The position numbers and the translations under genes were made by a program. Source: Pseudisothecium myosuroides (Eukaryota; Streptophyta; Bryopsida; Hypnales; Lembophyllaceae). Taken from it: DNA of 64,000 nt. This document shows, one piece after another, positions 22,630 through 33,452 of this stretch. The first letter of the stretch is position 1, and each line of letters begins with the position of its first letter. The DNA is taken from contig OX637296.1 in NCBI GenBank assembly GCA_951799445.1, positions 23,250,001 through 23,314,000 of the forward strand, read 5' to 3'. The notes under the pieces are model-generated. The model did not search any database, was not told where the DNA came from, and saw only the letters and a list, made by a program, of their open reading frames with translations.

Positions 22630-24138
22630 ATTAATACTTAAAAAAGGCGGCGGGAACCCGAACTTAGCATCCGGCTACTATAGCCCGCATGATGTTCAGA
22701 ACTTTTGAAATTCTCTTTTGACCTTCCCGCCTTCTGCCTTCCCGCGAAGAAGTCCTCCACTTCCATCGTCGTCCGGTTGAGGTCATTCTTTCTCTGATTC
22801 TCGGATCGTTGTGTGCACCTCCGTATGCGTGCTGTCCATTTCATACCCTGGCTTAAATTGTTGCATTTTGTTAAGGACGCTTTGAGTGAACGCTGTGCTA
22901 GACTGTTGTAGAAGATTTCTTGGTGAAGGCGCTTGCCGCTGTGAGTATGTAACGCACGATTCTTTAGTGTCTTCCATGATATTTCCCTGTATTCAGTATT
23001 CATTCTCTTGTTGTACTACACGGAAGTTCTTTAGGTGGAGAACAATTGCAGGAACTGCTGTAGGCTGAAAGTGAATGATATTTCCTATTAGAATTGTGAG
23101 TGTTGAATCATGCATGCGATGGTTCAGTTCAATTCTTTGTTTTCTTACGTGTGTGCCTGTGAATGCAGAAATAGTTCCCTAATTTACCGCCGTAAAAACC
23201 GGAACACAGTTCATTCCAATGTATGTAATGACAGTCTCGTAAATCCCGGAACGAGTCTGACCGACCTGGAGGATTGTCGTTTCAGGTCGGGTCGACCTGA
23301 ATCTAATAACAATCCGGCTGATAATAAGAGGACACTATCTAGTATTAGTAAATGGGACTGGTTATTCTATAAATAATTCAGGTCGGTTCGACCTGAATAT
23401 GAGAATCACAATATAAGATGATAATATCATTGATTGGAAGAGACAAGATATTGTCATCCATTGTATCCATTCAGGTCGAGTCGACCTAAACACGTTAGAT
23501 GACAGAGACCAAATCCGAGGAACATGATTGAAGGACACGGATATTCTAGCGGGAAAAAGAACATGTTTTAGGTTGGGTCCACCTGTATCGTAATCAATCC
23601 ATCATGTTTCAGAGTAGGAGTCTTATTCATCTACAGGATGACTTTTCATTGTTTGAATGAAAGTGCTGAATTTAATGTATTTTTCTCTGAGAGTATCCAT
23701 TCAGGTCGAGTCGATTTGAATGGTGTGCTTCGTCATCTTAGGTCGTGAGTAGTTTCGTAACTATTTACAAGTGGGCACAACCTCCGAAATTCATCGCCAT
23801 AGATGCGTTCATTCCGGACTGGCACATTCCTGTACCCAATGTCTTTTTATGTAAAGAACGAAGAGTGTTCATGTAATGAACGATGAACCTCTATGTTTCA
23901 GGTCGATTCGACCTAAATGAAAGATTGACATTTTTTATGTTGGAGAGGCGATGAGAGATGAGTACAGATGATGTTTCTTGGCGGAGATAAATCTAGAAAT
24001 GCAATTGATACACATTATGCTCACTGTTCTGCATTTAGGTCGAGCCGATATGATATTCAGGAACTCTAATTTTACCGGCAAGTTGTCATCATTCTTTTCC
24101 CTTTTCCTTACCTTAGGTGGTGTTGTGAATGTTCACAG
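22630..24138 (+). promoter_or_regulatory. 5' region of the transposase gene, with probable 5' UTR intron
   Basis: A GC-richer block at 22645-22940 ends CGCT followed by GTGAGTATG (donor at 22941). A possible acceptor TTCACAG lies at 24132-24138, six bases before the ATG at 24144. If used, the intron is 1198 bp and contains the whole right-hand palindrome array. Confidence 0.45.
23284..24051. repeat. Palindrome array upstream of the transposase gene
   Basis: Copies start at 23284, 23380, 23473, 23570, 23703, 23900 and 24037. AGGTCGAGTCGACCT at 23473 is perfect; those at 23570, 23703 and 24037 are decayed. The first four are 93-97 bp apart. The family is the same as around the five-exon gene. 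Confidence 0.85.
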
Positions 24139-24143
24139 GTACG

Positions 24144-26999
24144 ATGGATCTTTCCGCCATACTTGACGAGATTATGGGTGCATCCGACGATGAGGTCCAG
24201 AATCCTGAGGGATTGAATGTTGATGTTCCAGAGTGTGAGAGACTTCCGCGTCGCCTTTGGAATACAATGGTTGTCACTCTTTATAATGAGGCGGGAGTAC
24301 TTGTTGGTGAAGGTACTTGCCATAGCGTTAACTGTGACTTGGTGCTTGGTGCCAACGGTCCTCTGGGAGACACTCATGTAGCTGTCCACATTTCAAAGAC
24401 ACATTCCGTTGAGCATATGCCGCAAGAGAGGGTGTGCTCCTTACTAGCCTGGCCTATTCATCTAGTCCATTGCCGTGGTGCAAGCCTTCGTGACCATGAG
24501 GCCCGTGACAAGTTCAACATTCATCAAGCGGCTCTCCTGAACCCGCCATCTATGACGTCTTCTCAACCGTATACAAGTACCGTTCGGAATCCTCCTCGAC
24601 AAAGTTCTGTCAAAATGAAGGATCTTCTTACTCAGGACTCCATCAATGCGGTGTCCAGCAAAGTCTGCTGCACCCAAAATTGCATTCAGCCATTTCCGAG
24701 GGAGAAGATTCGTGCATTTCGCGAATGTATGTACCGGAATTCGACGTTCAAGCATAGAGCCTTCATGAAGACTGAAGTGTACAGGCAGGTCCATCGTGAT
24801 GTACGCGGAAGAAGGATGGTGATGGTTGAAGAAATACCTGTGTGCATGCAAGCGTGGATGCATATTTCCGGGGTCCCGGAGTCCACATTCTTCCGCTATC
24901 AAGGACACATGAAGGATCGTCGAGAAGCGATGCATCACGGGAATACGGGATTGCTAAAGCCAAGGAAACACACTCAACAAGCTACTGCTACGTTGAAGTG
25001 CATCCTTGACAAGGAGGCCGATCACATGCCACATCGTACGCAAACCATGAAGTCTGGAGAGAAGGTTGTGTCCATGTGTCTGCCCCCTACCTTTCAATGG
25101 AAGGGAAGAATGAAGGAAATCAATGATGCCAATGCTGCCTTCGGATTGGCTGCAGTGTCAACTTCGAACTTAAGCAAAATCAGATCTTCTAGGTTTTCAG
25201 AGTACGAGGTGAAGAAGCCTGGAGACAACTTTGCTCATTGCGCAAAATGTGACAGATTGCAAGAGTTGAGGAAGGGTGCTCTTGCTGGCTCTGAAACTGC
25301 TCTAATGTATTCACGGCAATTGGACAAACATTTGGCTGTTGCTCGTGCTCATCGGGAGTTATACTATGCAAACCGTTATCGGTCGCATAGGTTTCCACAC
25401 GAGTGCCTTACAATCATGCACGACAAGATGGATCATTCCAAAACCGCTTGTCCGGTTTTTTCCCACAAGAGTAAAGACACTGATGGCTTGACAAAGTTGC
25501 CAGTGACTGTCATTGGCATGATTGCACATGGGCACGCTGATGTGAGGTATGCACATTATGGTTTGGATCTATTTCCCCATGATTCAAACTATACCATTGG
25601 TTCGATGGCGAAGTTGCTGCGGGATTTAGAATTGCCACCGAAGTCGTCTTCTCGGGAGTTGTTTGTGGGGTCGAGGTCGACAAATTTGATTAAGGCTATG
25701 TTGAAGGGTGCGGAGATGTGCGAAGCATCGCTTCCTCCACCGCCAATTACTTTAGTTCCAGCAACACCATTGCCGCCCATTCTGAATGTGCAGATGGACA
25801 ATGCCACCGGGGACAACAAGAATAGATTTGTTTTTTGTTTCTGGTCTCTACTTGTTGCAAATAAGATCTTCCGTGAAGTGTATATGAACTTCATGATTGT
25901 GGGTCATACACACGATGACATTGATGCATTATTCGGGAGATGGAGCATGCAGTTGAAGAAAGAGAATTTCTCTACTGTTCCTGCACTTATGAAGTCATTC
26001 ATGGATGTCGAATCCATCCCCACTATCCCTCACCTTATAGAAGAGGTGCCCGATTTCAAGGGTTTCATTGAAGATGCGTTAGTGGACGGTGCAGACACCC
26101 TCGTTGGACATACAATACCACAACAAGTGAAGTTCTACCTAGATTCAACGGGGTGTCTAGTCATGAAGTACAAATTGAAATGCACTGATGTAGACTGGTC
26201 AGGGGCAAATGGTAGAGGCCTTAAGTTGTGGAAAGAAGATGCTGAAGGACGAAGTTTGTGGCCGCGTGGTGTACCCTTGCCAGTTCCGTAAAGGGCAATG
26301 AAAGGCGAGCAAGACATTGTGAAAGGTTTGTCTGCTTTTATGAAGTACTGGGAGAACTTGTGCAATGCGGACGTCACTGGAGAATGCCGATGGTGCTACG
26401 AGCATGTGGTGCACTACTGGCGTGATGTGAAGATGGCTTTGCAGGAACCACTGCCTGAAACTAGTGTTCTGAAGGATGGTTTCTGGCCGACTACTCGAGT
26501 TCAAGCGACTGAAGCCGATCAGTTTAATGAACACGGCGATGATCGTAAGGAGTTTGGACAAGATGATGCATATGTCGGGCCATTACGGAGTGGCCCGCCA
26601 CCATCGTTCAGGGTGGGTCGAGATCTCTTCAAAGACTATTTTGTTGCGCTTTTTCCTGCAGACAATGACTTGCATCCAGTTTGGATTGCAAGGGCGTTGT
26701 CTGATCCTTTCGTGGATCCGGAGAATCCGAATTGCGTGCTCATTCAATACTTTCGTCCAACAGTAAGAAATCAGGATGTTCAAGACTTCTACACTGGATG
26801 GGACAACGAAGGAGGTTTGTTTTGGGAAATTGATGCTAATGAACCGGCAATTTGGCAACACACTGATGCTATTATGACAGCGTGGAAGTCTCGTACCCAA
26901 AAAACTACGGAAGAGTGCACAATTTTGATTCCTGTTGCTCAAATTGAAGTCATCAAGCAGAGTTTGGCAAACGAGGCTTCGTCTTCAACGCAGCGGTAG
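24144..26999 (+). pseudogene. DUF7869-like DDE transposase with one internal stop
   Basis: The ORF is open from 24129 with a sensible ATG at 24144. It runs to TAA 26289-26291 and stays in the same frame to TAG at 26997-26999, so one CAA-to-TAA change probably splits one protein of about 950 residues. Residues here are counted from 24129. The N-terminal part (VVTLYNEAGVLVGEGTCHS ... LLAWPIHLV) resembles the small domain near the N-terminus of plant En/Spm-associated proteins. The central part has HDKMDHSKTACP (Asp432), QMDNATGDNKNR (Asp557) and IVGHTHDDIDALFG (596-600), the conserved signature of DUF7869 transposon proteins with a presumed RNase H-like DDE core. The C-terminal part is unassigned. 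The gene is divergent from the five-exon gene. Confidence 0.75.
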
Positions 27000-27001
27000 A
27001 C

Positions 27002-27376
27002 CGGTGGTTTTATAAGAGTCGAAGTACGTTGTTAGCTATATGTTATAGAGTGCTATTTGGTTTTATATGTCTACAATATGCTTCACATGATTGTAAAGGA
27101 AGCATTATATTTTGTTTTCTCATATAGATGAGAAGTTGTTGTTTTAGGGTTATCAATGTTTTAGTAATGATTTCTATAGGTACAACTAGAGTTATATATA
27201 TCTAGTGGAGAATACATATTTTCTTGATGTATTTGCAAACTCCATATTGCAATGCAATATGTAGACCGTATTAATGTATTTGGTATTACATTTAATGTTC
27301 GCTTCGTTGTGGAGTATATGGAATTTTTGACAAAAAATGATGCAATATTTAGTTCAAGGCACATATTGTTTGAAAG
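27002..27376. other. 3' flank of the transposase gene
   Basis: AT-rich, with possible poly(A) signal-like sequences. Ends at the insertion of the second 3.5-kb element (GAAAG before 27377). Confidence 0.5.
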
Positions 27377-27608
27377 TGTCGCAATGTGAATTTTTGGTTT
27401 TTTGTAAGTTATCTAAATCTTGGAACGGAAACCGTGATCTGGTATCCGGAATTGAGCAAAAGATAACTGGAAAACCGGAAATTAACTACGGAACGGAATA
27501 GGTGACAATCCGGATTCGATCTGAATCTAAACCAGATTAGAGATGGAACGGATCTGAGTTGGAACGGATTGGGTCAGGAACGGATTTGGTCATGATGACA
27601 GATCAGAC

Positions 27609-27616
27609 TATATATA
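27609..27616 (+). promoter_or_regulatory. TATA box upstream of the gag-like ORF
   Basis: TATATATA at about 270 bp before the ATG; conserved in the inverted copy. Probable promoter of the ORF. Confidence 0.5.
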
Positions 27617-27886
27617 GGCTGACCAATCCAGTTGCCACTCTTTTTCAATCTTCGTTTACGGAAATCTCGCTCCAACTCGTACTTAGCTTCCCTTCCCAGC
27701 GCTTTGCTTTCTTGTTTTGGGTTTGTGTATGTGTGCGTGTTAGTGTGTTAGAGCGCGCAGCGCTTTAGTATTTGTTGCAGGTTTAGAGGTATTCTGGTTG
27801 AGATCGGAAGAGCGAAGGTGAGAAACGGGACGTGCGGCTAGGAGAGGGAAAGGTAGCCTCAGTGAGAATCCGGTTTAGCACAGTTC

Positions 27887-29662
27887 ATGTCCATGCCTCA
27901 GCTCCGCAAGAGTAGAGCAAGGCCGTCCAGTTCCTCCGCATCAGAAGTTAAACTCCGGAAGGTGTGTCCGATCATTCCATTAGACGAGAAGGAAAAGGAC
28001 AACCTGATAGAGGATCTGGCCAAGATGGGTTGCGGAGGACTGATCGATAAACCCTGGGGGTTTAGGGAGGAACAGATGATTCGAGAGCTGTTGGGAAGAC
28101 TCTCGAATCAGTTCGACAAGACCATCCGCGGAAGTCCGGGCAGTTGGACGGAGGAGATGTGGAAGGCCGTGTACGAATTCCGGTCAGGAGGTCGAGGGAT
28201 AGCCACCTCGAAGGAGGGTTACACTCGGGGGAAGTTCCGGTGCTACGTGGACTCAAAGGATGGGCATGCGGTCGCAGATTGTTTGGACGACCGGCATCGC
28301 AATCTGTTGCAGTTCCTGGTTCCGATCATCCACCCAGACAAACCGACGAGGGTGACCATCGCCATCGGAAACCTCATTTTCGGAGCCCTGAGCGGGGAAC
28401 GGAAAGTAGACTGGGCCAGGGTCTTTTCCGATCTGGTCAACCGTCTAATTCCGAAGATCGGAGGAAGTAGGCCAACTCCGTTGAGTCCCTACCTCTTCCA
28501 TCTGTACAAGCACAATCAACTCCTCACGGATACGGAGGAGAAGGAGTGGAAGACTCATGAGTCACTCCTGAAGTATGGGGAATCGGAATCGGAAGAAAAA
28601 GAACAGGAAGAAGTATCCAGTTTCGAGGAGGAAGAAGAAGAAGAGGAGGAGCAACACCGGCCGCAGCACAAGCGGCAGAAGACGACGCCTCCTCACCGGA
28701 GAGGAACCCCAACCCCTCCGAGTGAGACCTCCAATCCAGGGAAGAAACCGGCTTTTGGAGAACCGGGTCTTTCCGGATCGGATTCGACGGATCCGTTCCA
28801 CCAGCTGATCAACATCCTCAGTGAGGTGCGAGCAGACTGGACAGTGAAGAAGCTGATTTTGAACCAGATCAGCGAACTGGTGGGAGCACCAGCGGACAGC
28901 AACCTCGCAGGAGTGGTTGTAGAGTTCATCTCCAGCCCGGATGAGATCCGGAAGCAAGAAGCGAAGATACGACGACTCCAAGAGGAGAACGAGTCGTTGA
29001 AGACGGAAATGTTGCTCCTCAAGGAGGACATGGCTACCACCCGGGAGATGGCAAAGGCTACCCGGAAAGTAGCCGAGGATGTGAAGGCCACATTCGGTGC
29101 AACCGGAGAGGCCGTCACCAAATCCAAACTGTTCGACGAGGGAGTCCTCAAGGAGAAGAAGATATCCGGAACCAGGTTGGTCCGGATCTTGACGGACTAC
29201 TCCGAGAAGGTGGAGTTGGTGATGATGGAAGCGCGAGAAGCTGCAAACCGGATGGAGGAGAGCAGCCGAAAGCTGAACGGAGTGACGTTGTCACGGTCGT
29301 TCCATCTGTCCGATCTTTCAATGCCCGGGTCTTTTCCGAACGTGGGCATTCAGACGGAAGGAAAGGAGGGAACTCCCCAGTCAAAGAAGAATGGGAGGAA
29401 GCTCGCGCACACCATCAACTTGGATTTGTCACCAGATCTCCCAGAACGCGAAACCGGGGAGCGGAACCGGAACCTGACGGACGTCTTCGAGCAGCTTGGA
29501 ACGGAACCGCCTAGAAGTCCCACACTGAACCTGGGGCAGGATCAAGGTATGGATCTGACCCCAGATCAGGGTGAGGATCAAGATCAGAGCGTGGACCAAG
29601 GCGAAGACGAAGTTATGAACGAAGGAACGGATCAAAGAGTAGATCCGGTTATGATAGGATAG
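27887..29662 (+). CDS. Coiled-coil gag-like protein of the 3.5-kb element, intact copy
   Basis: Predicted 591 residues, uninterrupted. Starts MSMPQLRKSRARPSSSS (basic) and continues with a globular domain (residues about 50-220) including GSWTEEMWKAVYEFRSGG, DDRHRNLLQFLVPIIHP and FHLYKHNQLLTDTEEKEW. A Glu-rich stretch and a Pro linker follow, then a coiled coil at about 350-400, and a tail with repeated DQG/DQ motifs. No zinc knuckle, protease or polymerase is present. The layout resembles gag-like ORFs of plant retrotransposons lacking pol. Its open frame, against the stop in the other copy, suggests more recent activity or mobilisation in trans. Confidence 0.75.
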   Translation: MSMPQLRKSRARPSSSSASEVKLRKVCPIIPLDEKEKDNLIEDLAKMGCGGLIDKPWGFREEQMIRELLGRLSNQFDKTIRGSPGSWTEEMWKAVYEFRSGGRGIATSKEGYTRGKFRCYVDSKDGHAVADCLDDRHRNLLQFLVPIIHPDKPTRVTIAIGNLIFGALSGERKVDWARVFSDLVNRLIPKIGGSRPTPLSPYLFHLYKHNQLLTDTEEKEWKTHESLLKYGESESEEKEQEEVSSFEEEEEEEEEQHRPQHKRQKTTPPHRRGTPTPPSETSNPGKKPAFGEPGLSGSDSTDPFHQLINILSEVRADWTVKKLILNQISELVGAPADSNLAGVVVEFISSPDEIRKQEAKIRRLQEENESLKTEMLLLKEDMATTREMAKATRKVAEDVKATFGATGEAVTKSKLFDEGVLKEKKISGTRLVRILTDYSEKVELVMMEAREAANRMEESSRKLNGVTLSRSFHLSDLSMPGSFPNVGIQTEGKEGTPQSKKNGRKLAHTINLDLSPDLPERETGERNRNLTDVFEQLGTEPPRSPTLNLGQDQGMDLTPDQGEDQDQSVDQGEDEVMNEGTDQRVDPVMIG

Positions 29663-29827
29663 TTAGGATTTTAGTTGTAAATATTTGTTAGTTAGGACCG
29701 GACCGGATTTTGATCCGGTGTGTCTGGTCTGGATCGGATGTTCTCCGGTCTGGCCGGCTCGGCGGGAACTGAAAGTTCCGTGCGGACTTTCCGGGCCCCT
29801 TTGTGTTGACTTTTGAGTTTTAAAATG

Positions 29828-29835
29828 TATATAAG
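29828..29835 (+). promoter_or_regulatory. Second TATA box in the 3.5-kb element
   Basis: TATATAAG followed by a C/T-rich stretch and a leader-like region. In an LTR reading this would be the main U3/R promoter, placing the ORF within U3. Confidence 0.45.
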
Positions 29836-30990
29836 TCAGTCTCTGCGAAGGAGACTGCGAGTCTTTTCCCTTGAATTTTTGTGCGTTTTCTATTGATTTC
29901 TTGTTGTACGTCTCTCCCGCGCGTGGCAGGGCTGTTTTGGTGAGGAGTTAGGAAAATGTATGCAGATTCTAGAGAGATTTCTCCCCTTGGTGTGTTTGTT
30001 TTGCTCTTATGTGTATGTGAGTGGGTATTCTAAGTGTTAGGAGCGGATTTCAGTTCCTCAGCGCCTCTACAGTTCACAATTCCAGGCGAGAAAACCGTTG
30101 TTAGGCTAGGCAGATAGGGAAGGAGTCCTTAAATGTGCTAGAACTCCTGGATAGGAAATCCGGTTGAGTGTCCGATCTCCCGTGAGGTCTCGCTGCCCTA
30201 GTTGGTAAACGGAAGGACTTTAGTTGATGTTGGAACGGACGAGTTCGCTTGTAACCACCTAACTCCGCACGGAGGGAACTTGGCATCAAGGTCGTTGTAG
30301 TATGAGAGGATCGTACGGGGGGTCTTTGTGTGACCTGCCAACTGGATCGCTGTCCGGGTGGCTGTGAGAGATCAAACCGGATCCGCGCTAGTGTAGGAAG
30401 TAGTGGATTAGAGAAGTGGGTCTTCAGCCACTATAAGTCACGGAAGGAGTGGCGGGCCTGCCACTCTCAAAAGCAAGCGGCGAACCCTCTGATGGTGAAA
30501 CAGAGGCAAAACTAAACCGGAGTGGAGTGAGAGTACGTGTGAGAGGACCGGATCGGATCGGTCCAGAGGAGTTCCAAGATCTGAAGTTGAAGGATCCTGG
30601 GTTGTGGAAGTTTTACAGGACCGAATAACTTGACAGACCAGAAGAAATAGAGAGAGGTCTGGTCGTTGTTTTCGGTGTGTTGTTGTTTCCGGTTTTAGAT
30701 CTAGGACCGGAAAGTAGAAATTGGATACTGGCTGAGCTTAAGTTGGGAATAGAGCTAGACACTTCACAGAATCTCGTGGGTTCGATCTTTAGAGTCATTT
30801 TGTTATGCTTTAGAGTGGTTTTTGCCTTTTTGGGAGTATAACAGGGAATTCACTTACTCTGTGCTGCGACAAAAAGACTCTCATTTTAATGGAAATTGCT
30901 ACTTTGAATTCATTATAATATGTGATTATAGAGCTAAAGTGAAGCCCATTTTGATTCACTCATCGAGCCTTTGAAGGCCTAATATTAATT

Positions 30991-31030
30991 TGGGAGGGTC
31001 CCACCCTCCCATTTTAATGAATATAATGTT
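30991..31030. repeat. Right candidate terminal inverted repeat, with hairpin
   Basis: TGGGAGGGT, CCC, ACCCTCCCA forms a perfect 9-bp stem (30991-31011). It runs into ATTTTAATGAATATAATG, the inverted partner of 6346-6370. Confidence 0.4.
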
Positions 31031-33447
31031 TTAGACGGCGAAGCTTTGAACTACCTCGTGTTCTCAAAGTCTTAGAATTGGTATTAAAACCAACTCAACA
31101 GCGAAGCTTTGACCCCCCCCGAAAATTACGTACAAGATTTAGTTTCCAAAACCTCTTGGAACTAATTCAAGGTTTAGCCTCCAAAATCCCCCTACGAGCT
31201 TAGATCGAGTCACTTGTGACCCAGTTTAACTTTGCCTTGTGGGGAGCCCGGCTAGCACGCCTGGGCCCTCCCTAAAATCCCAGCCGACCAAGGCCCCAAC
31301 TAGCGAAGCCCCAACCGGCCAAACCCCAGCCAGCAAGGCCACCGCAGCGCCGGGTACCACAACCCCGGGTATCGCAGCGCCGGACCACCGCAGCAGCCAG
31401 CCACCGCAATGCCAGGCTCCGCAGCAGCCAGGCCGTAGCCAAAATTTTGGTCTTCTTGTTCTTTTTTTTTTGTCCGTTTTTTTTGGCAATCTAGGCTCTA
31501 GGGAAGGAAGAAAAAAAAAATACAAGTGACAAAGAAAGAGGGGAGTCAAGGCCAGAATCTAAATAGTAGAAGTAGAAATTAGCCTAGAAGAAGTAGAAAT
31601 TAGCATAGTAGAAGTAGAAATTAGCCTAGTAGAAGTAGAAATTAGCATAGTAGAAGTAGAAATTAGCAAAGTAGAAGAATGGAAGCAAAATAGTAGAGGT
31701 AAGGGTTGGGCAAATGGACGTGTAAGCTAAGATCTTGTAGGGTTAGGGAAGAACTCGTGTTAAAGCACCAAGTAACTTGCAAACTCACACAATCACTCCA
31801 CGCACAACTCACCCAAGCTCTCCACACACCATAACCAAAAACCTTGAGCATTACGAACAAGGAGGAAGATGAAATAGGAGAGAAGCATGCTAGTGGATGG
31901 ATTAGAGGAAATCTCAACTAACAAATTTGGACCATTGGGAGAGTAAACGTAAGAGTAAAAAAGAGCGTGCCCTTGGGCGTAAGAGAAAGGTCAACCGCGT
32001 AAGCACTTGAGAAGGCCAAGGTGTAAGAAGTGTAAGAACGAAGTCAACATGTAAAAACTTTGGAAGACAAGTTGGTTGGTGTAAGAAGGGGTGGAAAGAA
32101 GAAGAAGCAAGAAATCCCACCGCATCTACCACTTCGTTCTCAAATCTTCCCCGATTCAAGAATCACTCAAGGAGCCAAGAATCCAAGCGGAAGGGACATG
32201 GCCGAGGGGGGGGGAACCTCGACCGTTTGATCCAAGACCTCCAATATGAAGTGGGCCCCTAAAACCCCTACTCTTCCGTGTTTAACTTTGTTTTATCAAG
32301 ATAATTAGAAGGAGGCCAAGAGCTAGAGTAGGGAAGAACCAAAGTCAGGGTTAAACTAAGCTTAGAATACTGTATTAGAAGTTCTCGGGATTCCAAAAAG
32401 TCATCATTCATCCAAATCCAAAAAAAAACGAAGGAGTTATGGGCAGATGAAGTTAGGGAGTCATGTTGGATGAAACTTAGCAAAATTCATCCAAGAGGAA
32501 CAAGGAATAGTATTTGAAAAGATAAAGTGATTAGGAACCCAACCGTGAAATTAGAAGTTAGTTTTGGAATTAGAGCTAGCCGTAATTAGCGGATAAAGTT
32601 TGAAGGACCGATTAGCGGTCAAACTTCATCCATGGATAACTGTTGATAGGAAAACCCAAATCTAATGTGATTAGTCAAAATAGGAAGCTACAATCAAGAT
32701 CTCCTCGAAACAAGTCTTAAGTTCTACGATTAGTACATTGGTAACCACACTTAAGATCCTTAAGTAAGATTAGAAGGCGGATTAGGGGCTTTTAAGATTA
32801 AGGTTAGGTTAAGTATAGATTTAGAACATCTTAGAACAAGTTTAGGGTAACCCAAAACTAAACCCAGCTTAAGGAAATACCTAAACCCCAAGCAGTTAAG
32901 AAGGGATGAAGTCCGGAACAAGTAATGGATGAACCCTAAAGGATTTCATCCATCTGAGCCAAAACTTGATGATTAGGTTAAACTTAGAGGATCAGGCTCA
33001 TAGCCCAAATCCCAAGTCAAATCAAAATCCGTAATCCATAGAAAAGCATGGATGAAGTTTGAGGAACCGAGTAGCGGTCAAACTTCATCCGTCCCTAACT
33101 TTCTCTAAGAGAGTCCAAATCAAACAAGCTTTATACTTTTAGAAATGGCATAAGGTACTCTTTCATTTAGAATAGATAAGTTTAGACTAGAATTCACTCC
33201 TCTCCCAAACCACTAAGCCTTCGTAGGCTTTGACCCAGACTTAGTAGTCATAGCAATTCCAATTAGGGTTTCGTTTTGTTTTCTTCATTATCCAAATTAA
33301 CGAGTCTTAGGAGCATAGAAAAGATCCATTGCTTGGAAGGCACAATGGATTGGCACTAGACACCTATAGATCGAGTCAGAACGGTTAATTACCGAGAGTC
33401 TGGTTGTGCTCGCTTCTTTACCAAGGGTGGGTAAACAAGCGCTCACA
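31031..33447 (+). repeat. Right part of the TG...CA unit
   Basis: Contains a GC-rich low-complexity stretch (31235-31440, GCCAGC/ACCGCAGC-like), a short tandem repeat (31564-31677), and a direct repeat of about 35 bp ending AGCGGTCAAACTTCATCC (near 32600 and 33060). No gene is supported; the ORF at 31239-31529 is compositional. Confidence 0.5.
31564..31677. repeat. Tandem repeat of TAGAAGTAGAAATTAGC
   Basis: Five copies of a unit of about 21 bp with small variations. Confidence 0.85.
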
Positions 33448-33452
33448 GGGCG

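Larger units (their letters stand above)
27377..30871 (+). mobile_element. 3.5-kb TG...CA element carrying a gag-like ORF, copy 2 (plus)
   Basis: Ends are TGTCGCA and TGCGACA. Flanks are GAAAG and AAAAG, a 5-bp duplication with one mismatch. It is in inverted orientation to 14652-18135. It contains a TATA box and an intact 591-codon ORF, then a second TATA box and about 1 kb of non-coding DNA before the end. Confidence 0.85.
4434..33447. mobile_element. TG...CA-bounded LTR-like unit nested in copia gag
   Basis: The unit begins TGTAAGTTCCC and ends CGCTCACA, and is flanked by the direct repeat GGGCG (4429-4433 and 33448-33452). Removing it restores the copia gag frame exactly. TG...CA ends with a 5-bp duplication are the signature of LTR retrotransposon integration, but I found no second copy of its left end inside. 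It is therefore best read as a solo LTR or internally deleted element of about 4.5 kb (4434-6345 plus 31030-33447) that later received the 6.3-31 kb block. A TATA box at 5702 supports a plus-strand LTR. Confidence 0.8.

Noticed and set aside
31239..31529. Pro/Ala/Thr-rich ORF
   Set aside because: Translation of a GC-rich low-complexity tract ending in homopolymers; no coding signal beyond composition.
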